From an uncultured Clostridia bacterium (lineage in GTDB: Bacteria; Bacillota; Clostridia; Oscillospirales; CAG-272): DNA of 11,095 nt. This document shows, piece by piece, positions 1 through 6,941 of this stretch. Location: positions 1-11,095 of the forward strand of contig CALAFS010000055.1 of assembly GCA_937892405.1 (NCBI GenBank), read 5' to 3'. The position numbers and the translations under genes were made by a program. The notes beneath the pieces are model-generated. The model was not told where the DNA came from and searched no databases. It was given only the letters and a program-made list of their open reading frames with translations. Within the stretch, counting starts at the first letter, position 1; the number at the start of each line of letters is the position of its first letter.

Positions 1-2
1 TA

Positions 3-2090
3 ATCACCGGCGGAAAGAAAATCGACGATGACGCGTTTACTTCTTGCAGAGGACTGACGAGCGTCAAAATTCCTAACGGTACTATAAGCATAGGTCATTC
101 TGCGTTCTATGGCTGTGCAGGGCTTACGAGCATTGAAATTCCGAACAGCGTCTCAACGATTGACAGTTGTGCATTCTCCGGTTGTACAGGACTCCTGCGT
201 GTTACCGTCGGAAGCGGGGTCACCGGCATCGACAGCAGTGCGTTCGCGGGTTGTTACAAACTAATCGAAGTTGTCAATCTCTCTTCGTTAGAGATTACCG
301 CCGGAAGTTGGAGCTACGGAGATATCGGAAATTATGCAAAACATATTACCGACGACACCTCGGATACTTATCTTATCACCGGCGATAACGGATATATTTT
401 TTACGATGACGGAACCCTTGTCTATCTGATGGGATATACCGGCATAGAACCCGATCTTGCTTTGCCCAAAGCATCGCCCAACGAAAAGAAATATGAAATC
501 TACAATTATGCGTTCTATAATTGTACCACGCTTACGGGGATCACATTTTCCGATAGCATTACAGGCATCGGAGAGCATGCGTTCGACGGTTGTACAGAAC
601 TCAAAAATATCACGCTGTCGAACAGCGTCACAAGCATCGGTCAATATGCGTTCACACAATGCGCAAAACTCACAAGCATCACGATTCCGCAAAGTGTCAT
701 AAGCATTAACGATTCTGCATTCTCGTATTGCACGGGTTTTACGACTCTCACAATCCCGGATAGTGTCACTCATCTCGGCTCTTCTGTGTTTTCAAATTGC
801 ACAGGACTTACGAGCATTACGCTTTCGGACAGCATTTCGGACATCGGAGATTATCTCTTCTACGCATGCAAGGAGCTCACAGCTATCACGATTCCGAACA
901 GTGCCGCAAGTATCGGTGTCGGCGCTTTCTTGTATTGCACAGGACTTAAAAATATCACCATCGGAACCCAAATCAAAGAAATCGGGAGCCGAGCGTTCTC
1001 CGGCTGCACGGGACTTACAGACATTGAACTCCCGCAAGGTGTCGCACATATCGGTGAGTCTGCATTCTCGGAGTGTAGGAATCTGATCAACATCTCCATT
1101 CCGGACTCTGTCACAACAATTGCAGACGGGGCGTTCTCCTATTGTGAAAAATTGACATATACCGAGCATGGAAATGCGTATTATCTCGGAAACAGTGCGA
1201 ATCCCCATCACATTTTGATTTCGGCAGTCAACCGGAAGATTTCCTCCGTTCAAATTCACGAAAGCACGAATGTGATTTACAATTCTGCATTCGCAGGTTG
1301 TACGGAACTTACAAGCATTACGATTCCGAAAAGCGTCATTGTCATGGGCTACCAAGCATTCTATGGGTGCACGGGGCTTACGAGCATCACGCTCCCCTTC
1401 CTCGGCGCGAAGAAAGACGGCAGCGGCAGTAAAGTTTTCGGATATATTTTCGGTGCTTCTCAGTATTATGAAATCGAAAGCTGTGTACCGTCCGGTCTGA
1501 AAAGCGTTATTCTCACCGGTGGAGAAAGTATCGCCGAAGACGCGTTCAACAGTTGCATCAATCTTACAAGCATCGTTCTCCCGGATACTATCACGAGCAT
1601 CGGAGCGCACGCATTCCATGCTTGCAGCGGACTTACAAATATTAACATTCCGGATAGTGTCACGGACATCGCGCGCTCTGCTTTCACCTTTTGCACAAAG
1701 CTTTCAAGCGTGACGATTCCGGACCGTGTCAAGAGTATCGGCGAGTACGCGTTCTCCGACTGTTCCGAACTCACAAGCATTACAATCGGAAGTAGTGTCA
1801 CCGAGATAGGACAGCGTGCATTTGAAAACTGCACAAGTCTTACCGTTGTCACCATTCCGACCGGTGTTACAAGTATCGGCGACTCTGCCTTCTCCGGTTG
1901 TACAGGACTTACCGACATCACACTTCCGAAGAGCATTGCAAAACTCAGCAATTGGCTGTTCTCGGGTTGCACAAAGCTGAGCGACATTTATTATACCGGA
2001 ACACAAAGCGAATGGAATGCCCTTACAAAAAACTATGCATGGGATGACAATACCGGCGACTATACCATTCATTATAACAGTGAAGAGTAA
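3..2090 (+). CDS. BspA-like leucine-rich repeat surface protein (5'-truncated)
   Basis: The reading frame is open from base 3, so the protein starts upstream of the window. 695 residues are visible. An ATG at 429 lies inside a continuous frame with repeats before it, so it is not the start. The protein consists of 23-residue BspA-type leucine-rich repeats of the form LTSITIPDSVTSIG..AF.GCTG. I count 23 units, in blocks of 4, 10, 2 and 7. They are separated by three non-repeat modules at roughly residues 85-165 (GDNGYIFYDDG), 382-425 (NAYYLGNSANPHHIL) and 462-510 (VFGYIFGASQYYEIES). The C-terminus (IYYTGTQSEWNAL, then WDDNTGDYTIHYN) is typical of such proteins. No LPXTG motif, membrane segment or dockerin is seen at the C-terminus, and any signal peptide lies outside the window. 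Family knowledge: BspA-like proteins are usually surface-exposed or secreted and bind host or microbial ligands. The ligand here is unknown. The gene is AT-richer than the aro genes and ends before its own terminator, so it is a separate transcription unit. Confidence 0.93.
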   Translation: MTGGKKIDDDAFTSCRGLTSVKIPNGTISIGHSAFYGCAGLTSIEIPNSVSTIDSCAFSGCTGLLRVTVGSGVTGIDSSAFAGCYKLIEVVNLSSLEITAGSWSYGDIGNYAKHITDDTSDTYLITGDNGYIFYDDGTLVYLMGYTGIEPDLALPKASPNEKKYEIYNYAFYNCTTLTGITFSDSITGIGEHAFDGCTELKNITLSNSVTSIGQYAFTQCAKLTSITIPQSVISINDSAFSYCTGFTTLTIPDSVTHLGSSVFSNCTGLTSITLSDSISDIGDYLFYACKELTAITIPNSAASIGVGAFLYCTGLKNITIGTQIKEIGSRAFSGCTGLTDIELPQGVAHIGESAFSECRNLINISIPDSVTTIADGAFSYCEKLTYTEHGNAYYLGNSANPHHILISAVNRKISSVQIHESTNVIYNSAFAGCTELTSITIPKSVIVMGYQAFYGCTGLTSITLPFLGAKKDGSGSKVFGYIFGASQYYEIESCVPSGLKSVILTGGESIAEDAFNSCINLTSIVLPDTITSIGAHAFHACSGLTNINIPDSVTDIARSAFTFCTKLSSVTIPDRVKSIGEYAFSDCSELTSITIGSSVTEIGQRAFENCTSLTVVTIPTGVTSIGDSAFSGCTGLTDITLPKSIAKLSNWLFSGCTKLSDIYYTGTQSEWNALTKNYAWDDNTGDYTIHYNSEE
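510..1145 (+). repeat. 69-bp tandem LRR-coding repeats (longest block)
   Basis: The Ala-Phe anchor codons of ten successive leucine-rich repeats fall at 510, 579, 648, 717, 786, 855, 924, 993, 1062 and 1131. The spacing is exactly 69 bp (23 codons), with no indel. The same period recurs at 33-240 (4 units), 1287-1356 (2 units) and 1542-1956 (7 units). Units are clearly related at DNA level (recurring ACAAGCAT and GCGTTC/GCATTC words) but not identical. This is coding repeat DNA inside the LRR gene and not a separate mobile or CRISPR-type repeat. Confidence 0.9.
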
Positions 2091-2142
2091 CCGTACGATG
2101 GCTTTTCCGCGTTTTGTACTCTGACAATTGAATTTATCTTTC

Positions 2143-2181
2143 AGCGGGCTTCTCCGACGCATGCGGAGGAGTCCGCTTTTT
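2143..2181 (+). terminator. Rho-independent terminator of the LRR gene
   Basis: A 14-bp stem pairs 2143-2156 with 2164-2177. All positions pair if two G-U wobbles are allowed. The loop is 7 nt and a T-run follows at 2177-2181. It starts about 50 bp after the LRR stop codon, and there is no matching A-tract on the left, so it should act on + strand transcription only. It insulates the LRR gene from the aromatic operon downstream. The stretch 2091-2142 before it shows nothing I can name. Confidence 0.9.
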
Positions 2182-2234
2182 CTTCGGAAAAGGGCGGAAA
2201 AAGAGAGGGGCGGGAATATTTTTTTGCAAAACTC

Positions 2235-2263
2235 TTGACCTTTGCGCGCGCGTCTGATATAAT
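2235..2263 (+). promoter_or_regulatory. Sigma-70-type promoter of the aromatic amino acid operon
   Basis: The -35 box TTGACC (2235-2240) and a perfect -10 box TATAAT (2258-2263) are separated by 17 bp. TGA at 2255-2257 adds an extended -10 (TGnTATAAT). An AT-rich stretch (about 2215-2230) precedes the -35 box and could act as an UP-like element. The predicted transcription start is near 2270. This is the only strong promoter seen between the terminator and the first aro-cluster gene. Most of its spacer is an alternating GC tract (2244-2252), which is unusual. Confidence 0.88.
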
Positions 2264-2276
2264 AATAGCATGAGAT

Positions 2277-2297
2277 GATGTTAACAGTGTTAACATC
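2277..2297 (+). promoter_or_regulatory. Palindromic operator: two tandem TGTTAACA boxes
   Basis: The half-site GATGTTAACA (2277-2286), a central G (2287) and the exact reverse complement TGTTAACATC (2288-2297) form a perfect 21-bp inverted repeat. Each half also contains TGTTAACA (2279-2286 and 2288-2295), which is itself palindromic, so the site is also a direct repeat. It lies about +8 to +28 from the predicted start, where a bound dimer would block elongation or open-complex formation. As RNA it could fold into a 9-bp hairpin with a 3-nt loop at the mRNA 5' end. It does not match the TyrR box (TGTAAA-N6-TTTACA). The GTTAAC core resembles the centre of the E. coli trp operator, but the flanks differ. 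The regulator is unknown and not encoded in the window. Confidence 0.75.
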
Positions 2298-2348
2298 GAA
2301 AGAGAAATTAAAGAACAGTGAAAGCCTCGGAGCGGGTCCGTTCCGGGT

Positions 2349-2354
2349 GGGAGG
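2349..2354 (+). promoter_or_regulatory. Ribosome binding site deciding the aminotransferase start
   Basis: GGGAGG ends 5 nt before ATG 2360. The in-frame upstream GTG at 2318 has only weak purine-rich sequence before it and would add 14 residues unlike the family N-terminus. A GCCTC at 2324-2328 is complementary to GAGGC at 2351-2355 and could partly mask this site. That pairing is short and speculative. Confidence 0.6.
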
Positions 2355-2359
2355 CAGGC

Positions 2360-3547
2360 ATGAATGAGGTGGCGAGAGAACACGGGGCGCACCGCTCGGT
2401 GATCCGCGAGCTGTTTGAATACGCGAGAGAAAAGAAGGCGGAGGGGGGCGCCGGGGCGATCTATGACTTTACGCTCGGGAACCCTTCGGTTCCGCCGCCC
2501 GCCGAGGTAACGGCGGCGCTCCTCCGTGCAATCGAAACGACGGAGCCGACCGCCCTGCACGGGTACACCACGGCGGCGGGAGATCCCGCTGTCAGGCGGG
2601 CAATCGCAGATGATCTTTCGGCACGGTACGGAGTGGAAGTTGACCCCACCCTCCTCTATCTGACGGTAGGGGCGGCGGCGGCGCTGTCCGCGGTGTTCGG
2701 CGCTGTGCTAAGTCCCGGGGACGAGGCGATCGTCATTTCCCCGTATTTCCCCGAATACCGTGTCTTTCTCTCCCATGCGGGAGCGACGGTGGTGGAGGTC
2801 ACGGCGAAGGCGCCCGACTTTTCCCTCGATCTTGAAAAGATCGGCGAGGCTATTACGGACAAGACGGCGCTCCTCCTCTACAATTCCCCGAACAATCCGA
2901 CGGGTGCCGTCGTATCGCGGGAGGAGCTCGCCGCGCTGTCCGATCTGCTCCGCGCAAAGGAAAAGGAGGTCGGTCACCCGATCTATCTTGTCGCGGACGA
3001 GCCGTACCGCGAGTTGATCTATGACGGCGAAGAAGTGCCTTCTCCGCTCGCATATTATGATGACACGGTGATTTGCTACTCCTTCAGCAAATCCCTCTCC
3101 CTGCCGGGCGAGCGGATCGGCTATGTCCTCGTCTCGCCGCGGGCGGCGGAGGCGAAGGCGCTTTACGAAGGGGTGATGGGAGCGGCACGCGCACTCGGAT
3201 ATGTATGCGCGCCGAGCCTCTTTCAGAAAATTCTGCCCGCGTGCCTCGGGAAGGTCTCCTCTCTCGAGACCTATGACCGAAACCGAAAGAAGCTCTACGG
3301 AGCGCTTACCTCCTACGGTTTTACCGCCGTTTATCCGCGCGGGGCGTTCTACCTGTTTCTGAAATCCCCGGAGGCGGACGCGACCGCGTTTCTCGCGCGG
3401 GCGAAGGCGCACGGAATTCTCTTTGTACCGAGCGACAGCTTCGGCGTGCCCGGCTATGTGCGGATCGCTTACTGTGTCAGTGAAAAGGAAATCGAAGATT
3501 CCCTGCCCGCGTTCCGTGCGTTGGCGGAAGAATATGGATTAAATTAA
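2360..3547 (+). CDS. PLP-dependent class I aminotransferase, probable aromatic amino acid transaminase
   Basis: A 395-residue fold-type I, aspartate-aminotransferase-like enzyme. Visible landmarks are an N-terminal IYDFTLGNPSVPPP strand, NSPNNPTG (175-182, with the conserved PLP-contacting Asn179), DEPY (Asp213 for the pyridine nitrogen, Tyr216), the Schiff-base lysine K244 in YSFSKSLSLPGERIGY, and R368 in VRIAY, which fits the Arg that binds the substrate carboxylate. The length is normal for the family. ATG 2360 is chosen for its GGGAGG site and because residue 1 then fits the usual family start. It is the first gene after the promoter and heads a Phe/Tyr pathway, so transamination of phenylpyruvate and 4-hydroxyphenylpyruvate is the likely role. 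This is inferred from context, since the family also includes aspartate and alanine transaminases. Its last codon and stop lie inside the heptad repeat array that follows. Confidence 0.92.
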   Translation: MNEVAREHGAHRSVIRELFEYAREKKAEGGAGAIYDFTLGNPSVPPPAEVTAALLRAIETTEPTALHGYTTAAGDPAVRRAIADDLSARYGVEVDPTLLYLTVGAAAALSAVFGAVLSPGDEAIVISPYFPEYRVFLSHAGATVVEVTAKAPDFSLDLEKIGEAITDKTALLLYNSPNNPTGAVVSREELAALSDLLRAKEKEVGHPIYLVADEPYRELIYDGEEVPSPLAYYDDTVICYSFSKSLSLPGERIGYVLVSPRAAEAKALYEGVMGAARALGYVCAPSLFQKILPACLGKVSSLETYDRNRKKLYGALTSYGFTAVYPRGAFYLFLKSPEADATAFLARAKAHGILFVPSDSFGVPGYVRIAYCVSEKEIEDSLPAFRALAEEYGLN

Positions 3548-3618
3548 GAATTAAGAATGCAGAATTAAGAATTAAGAATGCAGAATTAAGAATTAAGAAT
3601 GCAGAATGCGGAATGAAG
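3542..3618 (+). repeat. Heptanucleotide tandem repeat array (11 units)
   Basis: There are eleven head-to-tail 7-bp units without interruption. The pattern AATTAAG, AATTAAG, AATGCAG occurs three times (a 21-bp higher-order repeat), followed by AATGCGG and AATGAAG. The array begins inside the aminotransferase gene: its final Asn codon and TAA stop (3542-3547) are the first six bases of unit one. Because 7 is not a multiple of 3 and AATTAAG carries TAA, the array places stops in every + frame. The sequence from 3619 to 3655 is unique and carries the pheA ribosome binding site. No terminal inverted repeats or target duplication are evident, so this is not clearly a transposon remnant. Its function is unknown. 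Confidence 0.95.
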
Positions 3619-3655
3619 AGTTGCGCACGAACTTTGATTCGGGGAGTGCCGGAAT

Positions 3656-4774
3656 ATGATCGAGGGAGCTATGATGATGGAAGAGTTGGAACAGGCGCGA
3701 AAGATAATTGATGAAGTGGACGGTGAGATGGCGAAGCTCTTCTGCCGTCGTATGGAAGCCGCGAAGAAGATCGCCGCGTACAAGGGGGCACGGGGACTCC
3801 CGATCTTTGACCCCACGCGCGAGGGGGCGGTGCTCGCAAAAAGCGGCGAGCGGGTCGCGGACGAGGAGATGCGCGCCTATTACACGCTCTTTCAAAAAGA
3901 GGTGATGGCGGTCTCCCGCGCGTATCAGCGCAAGCTGCTCTCGGGCGAGCGGGTCGCTTACGCGGGGACGGTCGGCGCCTTTGCGCACCTCGCGGTGCGT
4001 CGTCTCTTCCCCGAAGCGGAGGCGGTCGCTTATCCGGATTTCTTTGCCGCGTGGCGTGCGGTGGAAGAGGGAGACTGTGAGCTTGCCGTCCTGCCGATCG
4101 AAAACAGCTTTCAGGGAGAGGTCGGGACGGTGACCGATCTCATGTTCTCGGGTTCTCTCTTCTTAAATGCCGTGACCGAGATGCCTGTGACGCAGGTACT
4201 GCTCGCGAAGAAAGGGACTTCCCTCTCCGGCATCCGTCGGGTCATCAGCCACCCGCAGGCGCTCGGGCAATGTGCGGCATATATTTCCTCGCACGGGTTT
4301 CTCACCGAGGAATATGCGAACACGGCGCTTGCAGCAAAGTATGTCGCGGAATGTGACGACCCGACGGTCGGCGCGATCGCCTCGGCGGAAGCGGCGGAGA
4401 TCTTCGGTCTCTCGGTGCTCGAAAGTAACATTCACACGAAGGCGACGAACGCGACGCGCTTCGCGGTCTTCTCCCGCTCTGCGCACAAGCCGTCGACGAA
4501 CGAGTGCGGCGTGCGCTCGGTCTTCCTCTTCACGGTACCGAACCGCGCGGGAGCGCTCGCCTCGGCGATCGACATCATCGGTGCGCACGGCTTCAACCTG
4601 CGAACACTGCGCAGCCGTCCGATGAAGGATCTTTTCTGGCAATATTATTTCTACGCGGAGGCGGAGGGTAACCTTTCGACCGAGGCGGGGCGGGAGATGC
4701 TCGCCGAGCTCGGCGGGGTATGCGACCGTCTGAAAATCGTCGGCGTCTATAAGAGAGGAGACGAGAACGCATGA
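3656..4774 (+). CDS. pheA: Bifunctional chorismate mutase / prephenate dehydratase with ACT domain
   Basis: Converts chorismate to prephenate and then to phenylpyruvate. Residues 8-95 are an AroQ-type chorismate mutase with its active-site set visible: R15, R32, K43, D52, E56 and Q91. Residues 99-275 are the prephenate dehydratase domain, starting VAYAGTVGAFAHLAV and including the TRF motif T267-F269. Residues 286-365 are an ACT regulatory domain with GALA (299-302) and RSRP (319-322), where E. coli PheA has GALV and ESRP for Phe binding. The length of 372 aa is normal for P-proteins. The start is uncertain. ATG 3656 has GGGGAG at 9 nt, but ATG 3674 or 3677 (GAGGGAG just upstream) fits the family N-terminus better. 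The stop overlaps the aroB start (ATGA). It is the only chorismate mutase seen in the window. Confidence 0.96.
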   Translation: MIEGAMMMEELEQARKIIDEVDGEMAKLFCRRMEAAKKIAAYKGARGLPIFDPTREGAVLAKSGERVADEEMRAYYTLFQKEVMAVSRAYQRKLLSGERVAYAGTVGAFAHLAVRRLFPEAEAVAYPDFFAAWRAVEEGDCELAVLPIENSFQGEVGTVTDLMFSGSLFLNAVTEMPVTQVLLAKKGTSLSGIRRVISHPQALGQCAAYISSHGFLTEEYANTALAAKYVAECDDPTVGAIASAEAAEIFGLSVLESNIHTKATNATRFAVFSRSAHKPSTNECGVRSVFLFTVPNRAGALASAIDIIGAHGFNLRTLRSRPMKDLFWQYYFYAEAEGNLSTEAGREMLAELGGVCDRLKIVGVYKRGDENA

Positions 4775-5814
4775 AAACACTCGATGTAACATCGGCGGGC
4801 GGCACCTACCCGGTCTATGTCGGTCGGGGGATCCTCAAAGATCCGGAGGCGCTCGCAAAATATCTCCCCTTCGGAAAGCGGAAGGTGTTAGTCGTGACGG
4901 ACGACGGCGTACCGTCGGACTATACGCGTGCGGTGCTCTCTGTCTGCCCGGAGGGGGAGATCGTCACCCTGCCCGCCGGAGAGGGGACGAAAAGTCTCTC
5001 TTCCTTTGAGCTTCTGCTCTCCCGCATGCTGGATGCGGGATTCACCCGTTCCTCTGCCGTATGTGCGGTGGGAGGGGGTGTTGTCGGCGATCTCTCGGGA
5101 TTCGCCGCGGCGTGCTACATGCGTGGAATTGATTTTTACAACCTGCCGACGACGATGCTCTCGATGGTGGACTCCTCGGTCGGGGGAAAGACCGCCATTG
5201 ATTTTCACGGGACGAAGAACACGGTCGGCGCGTTCTACCCGCCGCGGGCGGTGCTCATCGACTGCGATGTCTTAAAGACACTCCCCGCAAGGCAGATGTC
5301 GGCGGGGCTTGCCGAAGCGGTCAAGATGGCGCTGACCTCGGGCGCAACATTTTTCTCTCTCTTTGAAAACGAGACGCTCCCCGCGTGGGAGGAGATCGTC
5401 CTCCGATCGGTCGCGATCAAGGCGAAGATCGTCGGAGAGGACGAAAAAGAGGCGGGACTCCGCAAGCTTCTGAATTTCGGGCACACACTCGGTCATGCGA
5501 TCGAGGCGGCGGAGGGGCTGTCGGGACTTTTACACGGGGAATGTGTCGCGCTCGGCATGCTCCCGATGTGCTCGCCTGCGGTGCGGAAGAGACTGCTCCC
5601 GATTCTTGATCGGCTCGGACTTCCGACGGCATTCCCGAAGGACACCGACCGTATGTTCTCTTATCTGACTTACGACAAAAAGCGGGCGGGAGACAAAATT
5701 TCTGCCGTCTTTGTCGACGAGGTGGGAAAAGGGTACCTGCGCGACACGACGATCGACGCGCTGTGCGAACGCGTGACGGAATATCTTGCATCGACGGAGG
5801 GAGAAACGAAATGA
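4771..5814 (+). CDS. aroB: 3-dehydroquinate synthase
   Basis: Second step of the shikimate pathway: DAHP to 3-dehydroquinate, using NAD+ and a divalent metal in the cytoplasm. The protein is 347 aa, the usual length. The NAD-binding glycine-rich stretch GGGVVGD (101-107) and the D134-SSVGGK-140 segment are present. The three expected metal ligands are in place: E182 in SAGLAEAVKMAL, H238 in NFGHTLGHAIE and H255 in LLHGECVALGM. ATG 4771 shares ATGA with the pheA stop and has GAGGAG at 4755-4760. The 3' end shares ATGA with aroC. Coupled translation with both neighbours is likely. Confidence 0.98.
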   Translation: MKTLDVTSAGGTYPVYVGRGILKDPEALAKYLPFGKRKVLVVTDDGVPSDYTRAVLSVCPEGEIVTLPAGEGTKSLSSFELLLSRMLDAGFTRSSAVCAVGGGVVGDLSGFAAACYMRGIDFYNLPTTMLSMVDSSVGGKTAIDFHGTKNTVGAFYPPRAVLIDCDVLKTLPARQMSAGLAEAVKMALTSGATFFSLFENETLPAWEEIVLRSVAIKAKIVGEDEKEAGLRKLLNFGHTLGHAIEAAEGLSGLLHGECVALGMLPMCSPAVRKRLLPILDRLGLPTAFPKDTDRMFSYLTYDKKRAGDKISAVFVDEVGKGYLRDTTIDALCERVTEYLASTEGETK

Positions 5815-6941
5815 ACAACACGATCGGACACGCGATCGCGCTCACGCTCTTCGGCGAGAGTCACGGAGAGGAAATCGGCGCCGTGATCGACGGGCTTGCG
5901 CCCGGTATGCCGGTGGACCCCGACGCCGTCGCGGCGGCGCTCGCAAGGCGGCGCCCGAAGGACGCGCTGTCCACCGGGCGGCGGGAACCCGACCTTTTCC
6001 GCATGGTCAGCGGAATCAAAGACGGAAAGACGACGGGAACGCCCCTCGCCATTCTCATTCCGAACACGGCGGCACATTCAGAGGATTACGAATCGGGCGC
6101 CTTTCTTCCCCGTCCGTCGCACGCGGACTACGCGGCGTTTTGCAAATATCACGGTTACGAAGACCGTCGGGGGGGCGGACATTTCTCGGGACGGCTGACG
6201 GCGCCGCTCGTCGCCGCGGGGGCGATCCTCTCCCCGGCGCTCGCCGCGGGCGGGGTGAAGATTTACGCTCACATCGCGTCGCTCGCCGGAATCGAAGACG
6301 ATGCGTTTTCCGAACATACGGCGGTGCTTGACAAGTTGAAGGATGGGGACTTCCCCGTCCTCTCGGAGGCGGCGGGAGAAGAGATGAAAGAGGCGATCCG
6401 CGCCGCGGCAAAAGACGGAGACAGCGTCGGCGGGGTCGTCGAAGTGCTCGTCACGGGATTGCCCGCGGGACTCGGAGAGCCATGGTTTGACACGGTGGAG
6501 GGAGAACTCTCGAAGATCCTCTTCTCGGTGCCTGCGGTCAAGGGGGTGGAATTCGGCGACGGGTTCGCCCTTGCGGGCATGCGCGGGAGTGAGGCAAACG
6601 ACCCCTTTGCCGTGAAGGACGGAAAGGTCGTGACGCTGACGAACCGTAACGGGGGAATCAACGGCGGGATTACCAACGGGATGCCCCTATGCTTCTCGGT
6701 CGCGATCAAGCCGACGCCTTCGATCTTCCGCGAGCAGAAAACGGTCAACCCGATCGCGAAAACGGAGGAAGTGCTGACTCTTCACGGGCGGCACGACCCG
6801 GCAATCGTGCACCGCGCCGTGCCCGTCATTGAGGCGGTATGCGCGATTGTCCTCTCCGACTTTATCGCAAGGCGCTACGGCACCGACGCGCTCGCGGGCG
6901 GACGCTTCGCACAGATGGCGAAAAGTGAGGGGTGCCTATGA
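5811..6941 (+). CDS. aroC: Chorismate synthase
   Basis: Last common step: EPSP to chorismate with loss of phosphate, needing reduced FMN. 376 aa, close to the family norm. Signature stretches in order are GESHG (15-19, H18 the first catalytic His), RPSHAD (101-106, H104 the second), GGGHFSGRLTAP, NRNGGINGGITNGM and RHDPAIVHRAVPVIEAVCA (327 onward, with D329). ATG 5811 is chosen over an in-frame upstream GTG (5763). It overlaps the aroB stop as ATGA, has GGAGG at 5796-5800, and begins the conserved N-terminus MNNTIGHAI. The stop overlaps the next start as ATGA. No flavin reductase domain is attached, so reduced flavin must come from elsewhere. Confidence 0.98.
   Translation: MNNTIGHAIALTLFGESHGEEIGAVIDGLAPGMPVDPDAVAAALARRRPKDALSTGRREPDLFRMVSGIKDGKTTGTPLAILIPNTAAHSEDYESGAFLPRPSHADYAAFCKYHGYEDRRGGGHFSGRLTAPLVAAGAILSPALAAGGVKIYAHIASLAGIEDDAFSEHTAVLDKLKDGDFPVLSEAAGEEMKEAIRAAAKDGDSVGGVVEVLVTGLPAGLGEPWFDTVEGELSKILFSVPAVKGVEFGDGFALAGMRGSEANDPFAVKDGKVVTLTNRNGGINGGITNGMPLCFSVAIKPTPSIFREQKTVNPIAKTEEVLTLHGRHDPAIVHRAVPVIEAVCAIVLSDFIARRYGTDALAGGRFAQMAKSEGCL

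Noticed and set aside
429..431. ATG 429 as the start of the LRR gene
   Set aside because: The same frame is open from base 3 and already contains four LRR units and a module, so the gene is truncated by the window edge and does not start at 429.
792..1987. Long minus-strand open frames opposite the LRR gene (792-1619 and 1466-1987)
   Set aside because: They arise because the 69-bp coding repeat keeps antisense frames open. The translations are repetitive mirrors of the LRR units, with no ribosome binding site or family resemblance.
2318..2320. GTG 2318 as the start of the aminotransferase
   Set aside because: It has a weak ribosome binding site, and the 14 extra residues do not resemble the family. 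ATG 2360 has GGGAGG upstream.
2264..2359. T-box riboswitch or attenuator in the operon leader
   Set aside because: The leader is only about 90 nt. It lacks a T-box-type conserved bulge sequence and any terminator hairpin with a T-run.
2275..2367. A 30-codon frame starting inside the operator region, as a possible leader peptide
   Set aside because: It begins only about 5 nt after the predicted transcription start with no room for a ribosome binding site. It has no run of Phe, Tyr or Trp codons, and no terminator/antiterminator structure follows.
3542..3618. Heptad array as a CRISPR or as coding sequence
   Set aside because: The units are 7 bp with no spacers. The minus-strand frame across it (3586-3816) only yields repeat-encoded low-complexity residues and runs antisense into pheA.
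5763..5765. Longer in-frame starts for aroC (GTG 5763), aroE-aroK (GTG 6932), aroA (GTG 8612) and tyrA (TTG 9783)
   Set aside because: Each has an ATG with a reasonable ribosome binding site and the expected family N-terminus just downstream (5811, 6938, 8618, 9828). The 5763 and 9783 extensions run deep into the preceding gene. The 6932 and 8612 alternatives differ by only two codons and are less certain.
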